NCBI RefSeq assembly: GCF_022539665.2
Contig: NC_081331.1
Location: 2,142,501 to 2,206,500 of the forward strand
Length of the DNA: 64,000 bases
Direction of reading: 5' to 3'
From: Daphnia carinata
Taxonomy: Eukaryota; Arthropoda; Branchiopoda; Diplostraca; Daphniidae
Position 1 is the first letter of the stretch. The number at the start of each line of letters is the position of its first letter. The translations under genes and the position numbers were made by a program. Shown in pieces: positions 1-13,500 of the stretch. Under the pieces are notes generated by a model. The model was not told where the DNA came from. It did not search any database and worked only from the letters and a program-made list of their open reading frames with translations.

Positions 1-174
1 TTTTTGTTTTTACCCTCTCGTTTTCGCCTTTTGTTTTGTTCTATCCGCCTTTGTGTTGTGTTGAACAAAAAAGAATCCTGGGGGAAAGTTTTTTCTTATT
101 TGGTTTTGTTTTTCGTTCTTTTTTTCGGATTCTTTTTTGCTTCCATTTGTCGATCCTTGTTGTGACGGATGTAG

Positions 175-1303
175 ATTTCCTTCGTGGCCTGTCTGGTCTC
201 CGCGCCTCTCTGCGCTTCGTCTATCAAAGCGCGGTGGCCCTGGCCATCAGCCTCTCCCCATTATTGCACCGCCCGTCTCGCTGGTGTCAGCCGAAGAGTT
301 GGCTTGTAACATATCTTCCGGCATTGGCGGCGGTGACGGTGGTGGACCGGAAACAATAACGATCCGTTGCCAATCTTGCAGTCATACAAGCCCAGTACCC
401 AGACCTCATACTAATTGGCGGCCCATCAGTCCGTTGGCTATTAACCGGCCACAGCCGCTCGGTTTAACGGCTTTAAAACTTCCTTCACCCGACGTTCCGC
501 TCCGTTCACTCGTACCGCCAGCCACTGTTGCCGCCGTCGCTGCCATCGTTATTCCATTCTCGCATGAAAGTAGTCTGGGACATTCCAGGTATACTTGACG
601 CCACCCCCCTCCCACCCCCCACTACCCTCATTTGTTTTTGTTTTTGTTTTTTTCCTCTAATTTGTTTATCCGGGTCGTTCAATGGCCTCTGAGCTAGAAT
701 GGGTAGGGCGCGTCACCACGAAATTTGATGATGTCACACATCGCGGGCTAATTTCGAATTGATGTTTTGTTGTTGTTTTCGTTTAGACGGTGTGTTGAAA
801 TAAGAAATTCTTCATTTTTATTTTTGATCATTTGGAAATAGGAATCCGAGCAACGGTTCGGGATTCAGCGATACGGGCTCGATGGAACGTCCGAAAATAG
901 TTAGCAATTCCATTGGCGTCGCTGGAGCACCATCTGTCGGCTCGACGTCTTCTTCTTCGGCGAGTGCAAGTAACACGAACACGTCAACCTCTTCCGCTTC
1001 CAGCACAGGCACCGCAGACAAGCGCAAAAAATTGGAAGAGCAAAGCAAAGAATCGAGGATCGATGCCAAGCAGGTGATTGATGACCTCATCAAATCTGCT
1101 AATCTGGAACACGATGTTCACGCTGAAGGTACGTGGCCGTTTCATAATCAGAAATAGTAGGGTTTTTTTTTATTTTTTTATGCTGAAACATTTTTTGTTT
1201 TTTCCTAGTGTCCGGATTGCAATTAAAAGATATCACCAAAAACGCACAATCGAACCAGTGGGATCATGGTGGTAAAGGCAAAGTTTATGGCGGGATATGG
1301 TGA
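175..1303 (+). CDS. 3' end of an unrecognised Ser/Pro-rich protein gene (partial, start lies upstream)
   Basis: Three exons join in frame: 175-588, 842-1128 and 1209-1303, with stop TGA at 1301-1303. Junctions are GT-AG (donors ccag|gtatac and gaag|gtacgt; acceptors aaatag and cctag), and the phases agree (AG+G, then G+TG). The first exon encodes a proline- and alanine-rich segment. The second carries GSGFSDTGS followed by a long Ser/Thr/Asn low-complexity run. After that comes a charged, helix-like stretch (KRKKLEEQSKESRIDAKQ), and the protein ends ...GKVYGGIW. The conserved-looking tail after the low-complexity region suggests a real C-terminus, but I do not recognise the family. The 5' acceptor at 173-174 is the weakest part of the model, and coding may extend further upstream. 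Confidence 0.55.
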
Positions 1304-3879
1304 TGTGTTTGAACAGCGCAAAGTAAATGAAATCATTGCGTGAGCATTAGGAAAAACAAACTGGTCATATCCACGTACACAAAAAAAAAATGGGGAACGG
1401 TTGTTTTAAAAAAAAGAAAAGAAAGCCATCGAATTCTTTTTAAACTTCCCGATGTTGAATGCCTTGTTAGTTCCAAACAAAAAAAGAAAGGTGATTTTGA
1501 GGATTTTTTTGTTTTCTAATTAATTTCTTATCGCTCTCGTCGTTTGTCGTTTCGTGACGCTGTATTAATTAATCCTAATTGGAGGAAAAAAAAAATATGA
1601 ATAATAATTCAATTGGCGGATGGCAATGTCCGAAAAAAAGAAACTAATTATTTCTCCTAAGTGTTCCGTCTCGCCTCTCGTTATCGCCGATATTTTTGCA
1701 AAAAAGGGAAATCAAATATTTGTTTTTCTTCATTTTATTTTTGCGCAATCCGTTACGTGTCATTTATTTGCCGGCCAACGCCCTTTTTCAATGTCGTCGA
1801 TCACGGGCGCCTCATTGCTTCGATATGTTTTGAAAAATAACAGCGCAAAAGAAAACTAAAATCGGCCACGGTCGTCCATAAGTCGCCATTTGGAATCATT
1901 TCTCTTATCTTTCCGGTCGTTTCGCTCCGCATGCGTGCACAACAATCCGAAGGACAGGCAACAACAAAGTCCCTATATCTCCCCACTTGTTTTTCCAATT
2001 TTCTTTCCTGTTGTTTGTCATCAATTGTTATATATTTAATTATATATATGCTGTGTACTGTACGTCTCGCCTATAAAAGCCCAAATAAAAAAATAAAGAA
2101 AAAGTGTTGACCTCATTTTCTTTCTTTTTTTTTAAATAGTACTATTATTTTATTTCGGTTCAATAGACGTGGACAAGTCGTTCAATCAAGGCGGGTTAGA
2201 AAAGCGGCAAAGAGAAACACTTGAAGTGCGTCTGTGTGTGAAGAGGGATGCGAAGATTGAATTGACACACGTTTGCTGGCCATCAATCAAGTCGGGTACA
2301 ACTATACCCCTGTATTGAAAAAGGAAAACAATTTAAGTTAAATAACATTTTCTATTGACTTGTTACCACGTATAGACGCTGGTGTTGATTACTTACTTTT
2401 ATTTGTTCGTTGATGGTGGTGTAACTGGTCTTTATTTATACCGTTCCAACTGTTACGTACTGTATGAATCGATTGGATCACCATAGCGATAAAAGGTTTT
2501 GAGTTGGCGGTCAGATAAAGGGTGGCAAACACGATCCCTTCGGCTATAGATTTCGTGTTCGCACGAATGCCATCCTCTCTTACTGGTTCTTATCGATATC
2601 GCCTACTATTTCGACCGTTTGTTGCAAATAGAGCGAGACTGGTTTCAATCACCGGCCATTCCTTTTTTTTTTATGCCCTCTTGTTCAATCCGTCTGGTTC
2701 GATAGTCTCTTTCGATCATGATCGTTTTTTTTTTTTTTGCTTCTGTTTTTACAACTTTCTAAACTTTTATTCGCTTACAGCATTGCATCGATAAGTCACG
2801 TTAACTGCTGATGAAATCTTGTTGTCGGATTTGTCTCGCTTTATTTTGTTTTGTGTTGTTCTTCCTTGTTCCGATTTCACCTTGAACATTTCCAGATTCT
2901 CCATGCATTTGAAACTAGGCGGAAAAGCTTCGCATTTCAAACGCGGGTCTCCATATTGGGTGAGGCTCCCGATCTGTCTCTCTCTCTCCGAACCGTCTGT
3001 ATCTGTTTAGTATTTTACCAACATTTCCATAATGCCAACAGCCAAGTTCAAGGAGGACGTGTATCGTCGAGGACTGCGCGCAAATTTTGCAACAATATTA
3101 AAAAAAACAAAAAGAAAAAACAAGAAATCCAATTCCAAAATCAAATTAAATCTTGTTGCACTTCTTGGCTCGTCGCTCACGTTACGCCGCCTACTTGTTT
3201 GATACATCGGGTGCATGCCTGATGTTTTTGTTGCATTTACAGGACAGGTCAGTTCGATAGGGATAAGAAAAATTATATATAAGGCTACTGTATACATTAA
3301 ATCCGCCCTAGAGATATCCGGACATGGATCAGGTCGTGCCTTTCGGCTCAGCAGCCTTGACATCCGTACTTTGATTTTCATTCCTAAACGAAAAAGACAC
3401 ACAAAGCAAAAGGAGATGAAGCGGATATAAGCCTACAGTATGTGTGTAGGGTCTCTCTTGGGCTGGGACACTGTGCGGAAGGAGGCGTGACGACCTGCTG
3501 GCCATGTCACAGCAGGAGCAAGCGCAACAGCGGCTCTTTTTCTCTATTGGAAATCAGGCATACAGCTTCGTGGCATGGAGCGATAGAAAAAGAACTATTG
3601 CAAATGTCTTTTCGAGGTAAAACATAGAAGAACGCTCGGAAATGGACGAAGGCCATGAAGAGACATTGAAAGAAGGATTGAGAGAACAGTCGACTCATAC
3701 CCTGCCTCCTCACTACACCGCTTCCCCTCCTTTTTTTTTTTTTTTTTTTTTTTTTAGTTTCGAATGGTTCGTCTTGTGGTGTCGTTTGAAATTATTGTAG
3801 TGATGGACGTGAAAAAACAAAACAAGAAGAGTGGTGCGCGAATAATGTGAAATGACAACAGGTTTGTGTGTTAGTTGAA
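1304..3879. other. 3' UTR and intergenic region
   Basis: No coding exon is convincing here. Two AATAAA hexamers at about 2084-2097 could end the transcript of the upstream gene, giving a 3' UTR of roughly 0.8 kb. The stretch is AT-rich with poly-T runs, the longest at about 3729-3755, just upstream of the GPCR. The ORFs present are short and read low-complexity sequence. Confidence 0.4.
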
Positions 3880-6190
3880 ATGTCGACTCGGAACACTAGC
3901 GTGAATAGTAGCAGCGAATCCGCCTGTCAACTGATGAACGAACATTTCGATATCACAACGGGTGTCATCGTTTCGTGCAACTTACTCATCTCGTTGTTTG
4001 CCACTTTTGGCAATCTCCTCGTCATTGTGGCTGTGGTTCGTTATTCCATCCTACGGACGCCTACCAATCATTTCGTGGCCGCTCTCGCGCTGGCCGATCT
4101 CTTGGTCGGACTCGTCATTCCGTTCTACGTTTCATTCTATTTCGATCTACCCGATTACGCTTGCAACCCGACCATTTGCCAAATTAAGAACTTTGTAGCC
4201 ATGTGGACGACGTTGTGCTCTTTCATGTTACTCATCGGCGTCGCGCTCGATCGCTATGTGTCCATTATTCATCCGTTGGCGTATCCAAGGCTCGTCAGTC
4301 GACGGATCTCACGATCCATTGTCGCTTTTGTTTGTCTTTATGTCACTGGCTTTGTGAGTTTACCCTACCTTTGGACTGGAGCCCTTAAGGATTTAACAGT
4401 CATGACCGAGTGTGATTTGGTCTACATCTCGGCCGCCAGCTACGCCATTTTGTTCTGCGCCCATTTGGCTCTCTCCCTCACCGTCACCACTTTACTTTAC
4501 GCTCACATTTTCAGGGAGGCTTGGCGCCAGAATCGTCACCATCTGCATCGCGAGGCCAAAACCGCTCTCATGATGGTATGCACATTTTTCAATATCTAAT
4601 TAGTTATTTCCCCGTTTTTTTTATTTTTTTAAACCGTATCACTTTTAAACTTGTATACCATTAGTTTCTGATTGTTATTTCAAGATCTTTAAAACAGGAA
4701 GAATTATAGTTCCGAAAGTAGATATACAAGGCAACAGTTTATGTCGTTAATGACCTTTCACGATTTGCATAAGAATCTTCCAGGTAGTTGATTATTGTGC
4801 GCATCACGTGCACTGACTTTTATTACATTTTTTCACGAAGCATAAGAAAAAAACTAATAACGCAACATTCGTTTATTTTTTTCTATGTCATCCGAATTTC
4901 TACCCACGACAAAAACACAGGTGTTAATCTTCGGAGTGAACATCGTGAGCACTTTACCTTATCTGATCGTGGTCGGCATCCGATACAGACACAACGAACA
5001 AATCGACCAAACGGCACTCAGCCGCGCTAAAAAGGTATTGTAGCAAGTTGAATGTTGACGCAAACAAGGGTGAAACTAAAAGGCCGCACGCACGGCTGAC
5101 GATCAAGAATTAACGAAATTTTACAAGGGGGGAAAGTTTATCCAAACTCGTTTTATTTTTTTAAAGGACAAAATAGCAACTTTCGATCTGCAATAAAACG
5201 ATAATAAATAACTATAGAGAGCTACCTCTGGCTTTGATGTTAAGCACTCTTCGCTTGAAGTCTGTTCGATCCACCGAAAGATTCGAAAAGTTTTCTCTTG
5301 TACTAGCTCCTTGTATAGCCTTGGTGAACTCGTTTACCAAATCCTCCAAACAAAGTAAGATAATCCAACTTTATCAGACCATGTCGGAAATATAAAAACA
5401 AAAACATGATCGATACAGCTACGTGCATCCCGCAAACGTTCTTGATATGAATGGTTTCCGTGTATTTAGAACCCGAAGGGAGGACGTTGATGCAAACCGC
5501 TTTAACGAAAGGAACTTGTTTTTGCGGTATGACTCGAAAACAGTTTTTCAATTATTAAAAACAGCCATTTCAGCTGTTCGTTAGTCCTTCCTTTTCTGAA
5601 ATTTTTGTTTTGGATAGAATCTAATTTCTGCGCAAGATCACGAAGCGAAATCGTGATAACAACAAGCGGTTCAATCTGGACGTGCACGAGTCACTTCATC
5701 AACACTTGCGATAAAATAAATGATAAACATTTTTTAAAAGACGAATTTCATGCGAGTTATTGCTCAACCAAGCAGCAAAGTTCACGTCAATAAAAAAACA
5801 GAAATGGCGTAAACAAATTCTAAGAAAAAAAATTGTTTTTCTCAACGCCCTTTGCAGGTTGTCATGATCTTGTATTTTGGAAAATCAGCCATCAATCCTC
5901 TCATTTACGGCTGGAAAAACCGTGAATTTCGCTTGGCTTTCGCGCGTTTATTACGTTACGTTCCTTGTTCCAAGTGGGCGATGGAACGCTCCTTGAGTTC
6001 AATGGAAGTCGCCGCAGGAATGGGATCCAGGGCTGGATCTATCCAGCAATCCGAGCGGCGGCGATCGAGTAAAATCTATCAACTAGAACTGCCACCTATC
6101 GAGTGGACGATGAACGCAAACGAACTACCCGGTGAATATCTCCAGCAAGCACCATTCGCAGCAGACGAACATCACGTCACGCACTTGTAA
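3880..6190 (+). CDS. Orphan class A (rhodopsin-like) G protein-coupled receptor
   Basis: Exons 3880-4575, 4921-5034 and 5858-6190, all phase 0, encode about 380 aa. The start is the ATG at 3880; the open frame further upstream has only a GTG. The N-terminus carries Asn-x-Ser/Thr glycosylation sequons. Seven hydrophobic segments are present with class A landmarks: GN in TM1 (N45), LALAD in TM2 (D73), Cys100 at the top of TM3, DRY at 124-126, and NPLIY at 283-287 in TM7. The third intracellular loop is short. TM6 lacks the CWxP toggle tryptophan: the residues before Pro245 are S-T-L. The tail has a palmitoylation-type Cys after helix 8 and a basic/serine-rich stretch. TM7 and helix 8 look closest to orphan amine-like or adenosine-like receptors, but no ligand can be assigned. 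Introns are 345 and 823 bp. Confidence 0.85.
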
Positions 6191-9100
6191 AATTCCAATT
6201 CAATCGATGACGATGGCTGTGTTTCAAAATTTTTTCGCTCAGTTCTCGGATACGCCAAGGATTGTTCAAGTCAATTCCCTCGACCCTCGGTTTTTATGTT
6301 TATAGACTGCTTGTCCTTACGCTGGTAAAATGTTTAATATGATATCCGATAGACTGTTATTCTAAATAGCAATTGGAATGTGTTCATGTAATGTTTATAA
6401 CCAGGTTTTATGTTATTTGTATTTCCTCGTTACCCGTCTGTAACGCAAGCTAATACTCGTTTCATTGTCAAATCAAACACGTTTCGCAAATAGCACCTAA
6501 CTGGCCGAAATTCCATTTTCTGCCGATTGACGTAATCGCCAAAAAACATGAATCATCTTGTGTGGCACAAATTTTTAAAAATCCTTATTCCACCTTCCAT
6601 TCCATTTATGTACCTATTCTCGTGGCCCTGTAACAGAAGTGTTCAATCTTATATCTGTTTTTCAAAACAGTCGAGTTCGATGTACGCAAGTCTGTTCGTA
6701 CGAATCTTTATTTCATAAACAGACGACAAGTGCAAAGCTTCGATTGTGTACAAACAAAATCATTCTGAGAAAAAAGTATTATAAATGTTCGACAAGAGAG
6801 CTATCGATGATTGCAACGTAAGGTAAAATTTTTGGTAATTTTTGGATGCAAAATTTTCCATCATTTAACTACAAAAAAAAAATCTATGTAAATCTGCTCC
6901 CGACTTAACTCCATATCTCCTTTTTCACATCAATCTAGTGTGGCGTGAAGGCGACTGATTTAGAAACCGTTTATGGAAATTTTCTCGGAGTGCGCACGTC
7001 GCCTGGAATACTCATTCAACATTCTACCCAGCGGCTCTACAAAATGGGCAATATTAGAAATGGCCTTATTTTAATGTTCATGGCGAACCCCAAAGGTGTG
7101 CCGATGGAACAATATTAAATTCAGGCATACTTCAGAATGACGTCAATGAAAGCCAATGGGACTGCTGGTTACATACTGAAGGGAACAGGAAAGTTTAATC
7201 ACGTAAAGTGCATTTGAGATGTTCATCTTCTCAAAGTAGGGGGTCCAAAGGTTAGACGTTTAATTTCTCATTTTATTTACACAGTCGCGTTAAAATGCCG
7301 CAATAAAGCAATCGTTGGCGCAATAATAATACGAAATTCATGAAAACGCAGTATAAATTGCTTAAGGTGCAGTCAGGTGCAGCTGATAGACAAGTTTACT
7401 GTATTTTTATTTCAACTGAAAACTTTCCAACAGTGCAACCGTGATAACAGTCATGCCATGACCTTGGTGAGCTAGTCGCAAAATTTCACGGTAGATGGCT
7501 TGGGAATCTGTCGAGTCGACAAAACAAATTTGTTGTCTACAATCTATAGGCGTGTGCGTCGGCTGCAGAGAACGAAAAAAGTCACAATAGCTTTTAGGTT
7601 GTCGAGTGAGCGATGTTTGGTCAAAGATTATGACATCTCCCGACGGGTAAGTGGATTCTTATCTTCCCTTTTCACGTCTAGATTGACAGTAGTAAACTTC
7701 TTTGTCTTATTTGTCTTCTCATTCGGGTCTCATTTATTGGGATGTCGTTTCCTCGTCTCGGAGGGTGGTTTCATTCTTTCTGGCATTGCTTTGGCTCGTG
7801 CCACACAAACCAATTCATCATCACATGTGTCTTGGTCAGTAGATCATCAAAAAGAAAGCCACAAAGATTCGCATTATACAGCAGTGCTTCGTTCACAGCG
7901 TTTGGTCGATATTTTTGCGTCAGCTGAAAACAAGTTGGAATCGGTTTGTCGCAAAAGGGGTGTGGAGAGAAAAAGGGTTTCAGAGAATGTTAGACGGGCA
8001 CTCACGTCATGTCGCCATCTTCCACCACAAAAGCAGAAAGCAATTTCGATTTCGTTCATCGATTGCAAAACTGGTTTCAACTACACTTCTAAATGCTAAT
8101 GCGTATAAAACACATTTTCGGTCCATTTGCTCTTCGTGACTTGCACTGAGCCCTTAACTTTTGCTTGTCCAGCCAATGCACTAGAGGTTTTGTAACATCT
8201 TTGATGAAAAAGACAATATCAGGAAATAATCGATCCGTTCTTTTTGGCTCCCACACGCTTAAAGACTTCTGACTAAGCCTCCGTATCACCTCGATAACAA
8301 AAGTTGTAATAGGTTTCTGACATTGTATATTCAGAAGCCTTCGGTTTTGAATTAGAACCATACTCCCCTTTGTTAAGAAACCCAAATCTCTACGTGCCTG
8401 TTAAATGAAGTGGAACTCCTTTTCCATATAAATAACTGAAGTTCACCGTAAAGCAGAAAACTGAGCTCGTGTTTCTTGCAGTCAATGAATCACAGATAGC
8501 GGGTTGGCCATGAATATTGAGAGAATTCGAGACACATGGCATAATCAAGTTCTGGAGAAGGGAAAGAAAAAAGAAAGACTATAGGATTACTAATGAATCC
8601 ATTCCTAAAGCTCACTGTCGGAATGTTAAGAAGTCTCAACAGTGATATGCCCTTCTCCCTTGCTACGACTACCAGATCATTAATCAGCCATGCATGCCTC
8701 TCGGTCTCGCTACGCTTAGGCCGCACGCGTAACTTTTTTTTTATTTCTTGTCCTCCAATTCTCCCCAGCCCAACGAGCTAAATAAAATCGTTAAATATTG
8801 GAGAAGAGCTTTTAAGTAACTAAGGTCACTGAATAGGTAGCAAATTGGACTTGTTCTTTTTTCGACAAAAACGAATCTCCTTAATCTAATTTTCAATAAT
8901 CCATTTTGCTGCTAAAAATCATTGACTAGTTAATGAGGAGTTACTAGGAGCAAATCGTTGAATAGAATATCGCAGCAAAATGGGAAAAAAAACAATCATT
9001 AAAATTGCTGTTGGAGTGAGGAAGCCAATTACTGGTTGACGTCGTGGAAATTACGACCCCCAAGTTCGAGCGACAGCCATTAGGATCTTTACGATTTATG

Positions 9101-10589
9101 TCCAGATTTGTGTGTCTTACGGGAGGAACAAAAAAAATACATTGTGGAACTTTTGACCGCTAAGCGGAGCAATATCGTTCATCAGCGCACATCCCCCGCA
9201 GATGCTATATTTCTCTACCCATTCAGCAGACTTTGATGGAGGAGTTGCGCAGGATCAAATCCGCCCCGTTAATATCCGAAAGATAGTCTCTTTCCTTTTA
9301 GTTTTTCATAGTGCATCAAACAGCTGGAAGGGGGGGGGGGGGGGGTAATAGGTACGACAGCGACGACGAAAGAAAAGAGCCTTAGTCGATATGCACTGTG
9401 TATCGTTCTGTATCGGGGCTTAAGACCTACTACACTGGCACTGGCTTGCGCGCACACAAGGGCACAGCCAGTCGGTGCCCGTCTGTCGATAACGTCGCCC
9501 ACATTTCCTTTCGTTCTCGACGGCCATCAGTTGGATAATCCTTTTATTTTGGTGCTAAAATCCAATTAGTATTTTTGACCCGTCTCTTTTGTCTATTTTG
9601 ATTGTGGCATCATGTTTGACCATTGTCGGCCCGCTGTCAACAATTGCGGTATGTTTCCTAGTTCGTTTACTTCACTTTTTTCCTCTGTGTTTTTTGACAC
9701 CTTATTAGTCAAACGTCAATTAGTGGCAATGGATTGTTTGGGTTCGAACGCAATGACACACGAAAAAAGAAAGCGTTCAAAACTTTCACATTTGGTTTGG
9801 ATGTGATTAATTTCATTTCGATCGATCGCTGAGAGAAACGTTCTATGAGTCACAAGAGTTACAAGTTGGTCGGCCATCTTTCCCCGCCGCTGTATTGATC
9901 GGTTGGTTGCGAAGCGACGCCATATACCTCTGGCCCTTGCAGTGAACACACGGGCGCCTACCCCGTTCTTTACTGTCCTTTTTTTCAGTTCTTTTATTTG
10001 AGTTTTTTGTTATTGTACTGCCCGCACGACTCACGCTAAAATTCACTTTCGCTAGTCTGTGACGTCCCTGCGACTTAGATTTTCCTTTCTTTCTTTCTTT
10101 TTATTCTTCTTTGTATATATAAAAAAACTTCTCCGGTTGTCGTCACAAGGCACTGTTCCCTAGCTCAGTTGAGAAAGTGCCACGATGACATAAATTATAT
10201 GAGAAGGCGGAATTTGTTTAGTGAAGACAACATTTTCCATCAGCATTTCTTATGTTGATTCTGGCTGTGTTTTCTCTCTTCCGGTGATCTTGCTTTGTGA
10301 TAGACGCCGTAGGCGTCATTGCGTTCGAACCCTTTCACACGGCCACGATCGATGCAGCCCAAAAATATTTTTCATCTTCTTCCTTTTTTTTCATTGCTGT
10401 TGAATTACGCCCAAAAAAATTCATTGGAGCTATTGGTTGTGTTTTCATTTTGTTGTCGTTATTCTTTTGGATGTATTCGCGGGGGCATGCTCGGAATTAC
10501 AGTATAGCCTGAGCACGCTACGTTCAGACTTTGGTTCAGTATAACCGCTGATCGGTATAGGAGGCGGGGGGCCCTTATCCTTGTTCAAG
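6191..10589. other. Intergenic region, probably holding upstream noncoding exons of the Fe65 gene
   Basis: No coding gene is supported. An open frame at 7500-8099 lacks an ATG start and any family resemblance. A good donor (cgacgg|gtaagt near 7648) could end a noncoding first exon of the Fe65 transcript. A run of 16 G lies at 9330-9345. GC-richer, promoter-like sequence occurs at 9.4-10.1 kb. Confidence 0.3.
9330..9345 (+). repeat. Poly-G tract (16 G)
   Basis: An uninterrupted G run follows 'cagctggaa'. It could form a quadruplex and is prone to length variation or sequencing error. Confidence 0.8.
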
Positions 10590-13500
10590 ATGGGCGACCA
10601 GCCGATTTCTGGCCAAGACGAAGACATTTTCCTAGGTACTAACCGCCATGGTTTTCTTTTTTTCTCTTCTTATTATTGTGCGTATTCGTTCTGCCCGATT
10701 ACCGGAACAACGTTATGTTCGTTGGTTTTATTCATTTTTTTTTCTCCCCATCTTCTTCGGTTCTTTTGCGCGAAATTTCATCGTTTGCCTCAGTGAACGT
10801 CGCATTTTTTTGGTGATTTTATTTTATCTTTTTTTTTTTTTTTGGTTCGGTTCGCCTTTATTATGTTATGGATTCTTAATGTAATTCTTTATCTTTCGGC
10901 TGCTTCCTTTACGATTGATATTTTTGGCTCGGATCCCTCATTTCTTTTGTGTCTTGTCCAACTTGCATTTGCAATCTGATCCTTTCCAGTAATCCAATCG
11001 TCGCTGTTTGTCACCTACAGAGAACGGACGATTGAGCTACGAGAATCCAAACTACCAGCTTCACTTGAACGCTGTCCGTCTGGAAGACGCTCTCAATTCG
11101 AACACGGAACACTATAATCTCAACTCTGCCCTGCTCGGCTACAGCATGGACGTCCTCTCTCCACAACTCTCCAACATGGTACGTAAACAATGACATTAAC
11201 TTAAAGCTTTAACTACTTACTAGGCCTATAAACTGTATCAATGTCGCATCTAATGACAGGATCTCGGCATGGAACTCGAATTGGCCCGGACTGGTTCTAG
11301 CACCAGTTTGAGTGGCGGAAATGCCACCCGTCAAAGACGACACTACGCTTCGCTTGATCCCATGTCCATGGGCGTTGACGTCCAAGTGGGTCCGGTGATG
11401 AATCTCGGCAGTCCAGATTTTGACAACAATAGGTGTGTGCCCGCCATATTTTTTAAACACGCACTTTTGGATAGATCGGAATCCCAATACAATGTGTGTG
11501 TGCGTGATTTTATTTCCAGGGGCGTGTTGGACAATTATGGCACTTCTGTCGATATTGAACAGCGCAAGTCTGCAATGGAAAGACAATGCACTGATAGCAG
11601 CAGCGTCGATACGGGCTCTCCGTCTGCGTCGGAGAGTAGCTGCCCTACAGCCACTGGCTGCGATAGTGAGCCAGAAAGAAATGAAGATCAACTGCCACCC
11701 GGCTGGGAAAAACACGAAGGTTAATATTTGTTTGAAGCATTCTCTGACAACGACTCGAGTGCTTTACTTCAAAAGATTTTAATATTTTTTCCTCTTATTG
11801 TACAGATGACGATGGGCCCTATTATTGGCACATCAAAAGCGGAACTATTCAACGTGAACCTCCTGAGAACAAAGATTCATCTAGCCAACCAGCGATGAAT
11901 TTTCAACGCCAAATCGTGCGCGAAGCTGAGGTTTGCCTTTTATTTTTATTACAACAATATTTTAGTATACTCATCTTTTTATTATTTTTAAGGCTATTAG
12001 TGCCAGCTTCACTCCAGTGGTTCCCAGGAGCACCACTAGCTTTACCCTCTCCGACTTGGACAGCATCCGCTCCAAAGAGGATATGGCCTTCAAGTAATTG
12101 TGGATCAAATTTAGAAATTCAATACTCATCTATATTTCAATTCCAGTCTTAATCTTCACGATAGAAGGCGAAGTTTTCCCGTATCGCTCGGCTCCGGTGT
12201 TTCTGCAGAATCGCGGAATTCTGCGCCAAAATCGCCAGCTATTCGATTTTCTGTCCGCTCGTTGGGTTGGGTTGAAATAGCTGAAGAAGATCTCACCCCT
12301 GAGCGCAGTTCGAAAGCCGTCAACCGTTGCATTGTCGATTTGAGCTTGGGCCGTCATGACTTGCTCGATGTGGTCGGCCGTTGGGGAGATGTAAGAAACA
12401 GAATTTTTTCTTTTAATCAACTTTAACAAAAACTATTGATTTTGGAACAGGGCAAGGATTTATTCATGGATCTCGATGAAGGTTCGCTAAAGCTAATTGA
12501 TACGGAGAATTTCGCTGTTCTGAATAGTCAGCCCATACACACTATCCGCGTCTGGGGTGTCGGTCGTGACAACGGACGGTAATTTTTCCCACCAGAAATT
12601 GAAATTGTTTTTTTAGATGTTAGTATCTTCAATTGGTGGAGGTGTTTTAATACTCATTATTCTTTCTTCCCACACTTCAACATCCTTGCGACTTTGCGGG
12701 AAAACAGGGAAAGGTAAAAATGAACAAACCAGCACTGCTCGATTGCACTTGGTTGCGTTTCATCCAATTCTCATTCCCGCAACCCATGCATGCTATGCAC
12801 TTTTTGCAAAAGAAAAAGATGGCACGCTCTCTTCTTTTTTGTTTTTTTGTGTTTTCGTGGCACCAATATCCATGCAAAACATTTGGTGATAATGGATCAC
12901 TCTTTTTTTGATAGGGATTTCGCTTACGTCGCCCGCGACCGCGTGACACGAAGGCACATGTGCCACGTCTTCCGCTGCGACACGCCGGCCCGCACCATTG
13001 CCAACACACTCAGGGACATCTGCAAAAAGATCATGATCGAGCGCAACTTGCAGCACGGATTCGCTAAATCTGCCGACAACGGTAATCGACTCGGTTCTGT
13101 TAGGCATTCTTTTTGCCTTCCTCGTGTTTTTGTTTTTTTTTTCTTTACGTTCTTCATTTGTTTTTTTTTTTTTTTTTTTTTTTTTTAAGGTGCTAACGTG
13201 GTTGCTAACACACTTGGATGTAGCCCTCTTCCTGCATCTCGTAGCCGGCCAAGCAACTTGCCATCAGAACAACGGCGCCATACCAGCAAAATCGGACAGA
13301 TATTGTTGTCGAGTACGTTATTGCGCAACGAGCCCGTTCAAATCGATTCTCATCAATGCTTCATTTGTGTTCAGGCCAGAGTTTCCCTACACCAATGGAA
13401 GAACCGCGTAAGGTGCTAAAAGCGCAGTACATTGGCAGCCTTCAAGTGCGCCGTCCCAGCGGTATGGATACGCTGAACGACGCCATCGATCAAATGGCAA

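Noticed and set aside
7500-8099. 199-codon open frame on the plus strand
   Set aside because: It begins at TTG with no ATG in a useful place, has mixed hydrophobic and charged composition without domains, and contains a strong splice donor. It is more likely an untranslated exon plus intron of the Fe65 transcript.
11209-11715. 168-codon antisense ORF over Fe65
   Set aside because: It is the shadow of coding exons that carry clear WW-upstream coding sequence with correct splice sites.
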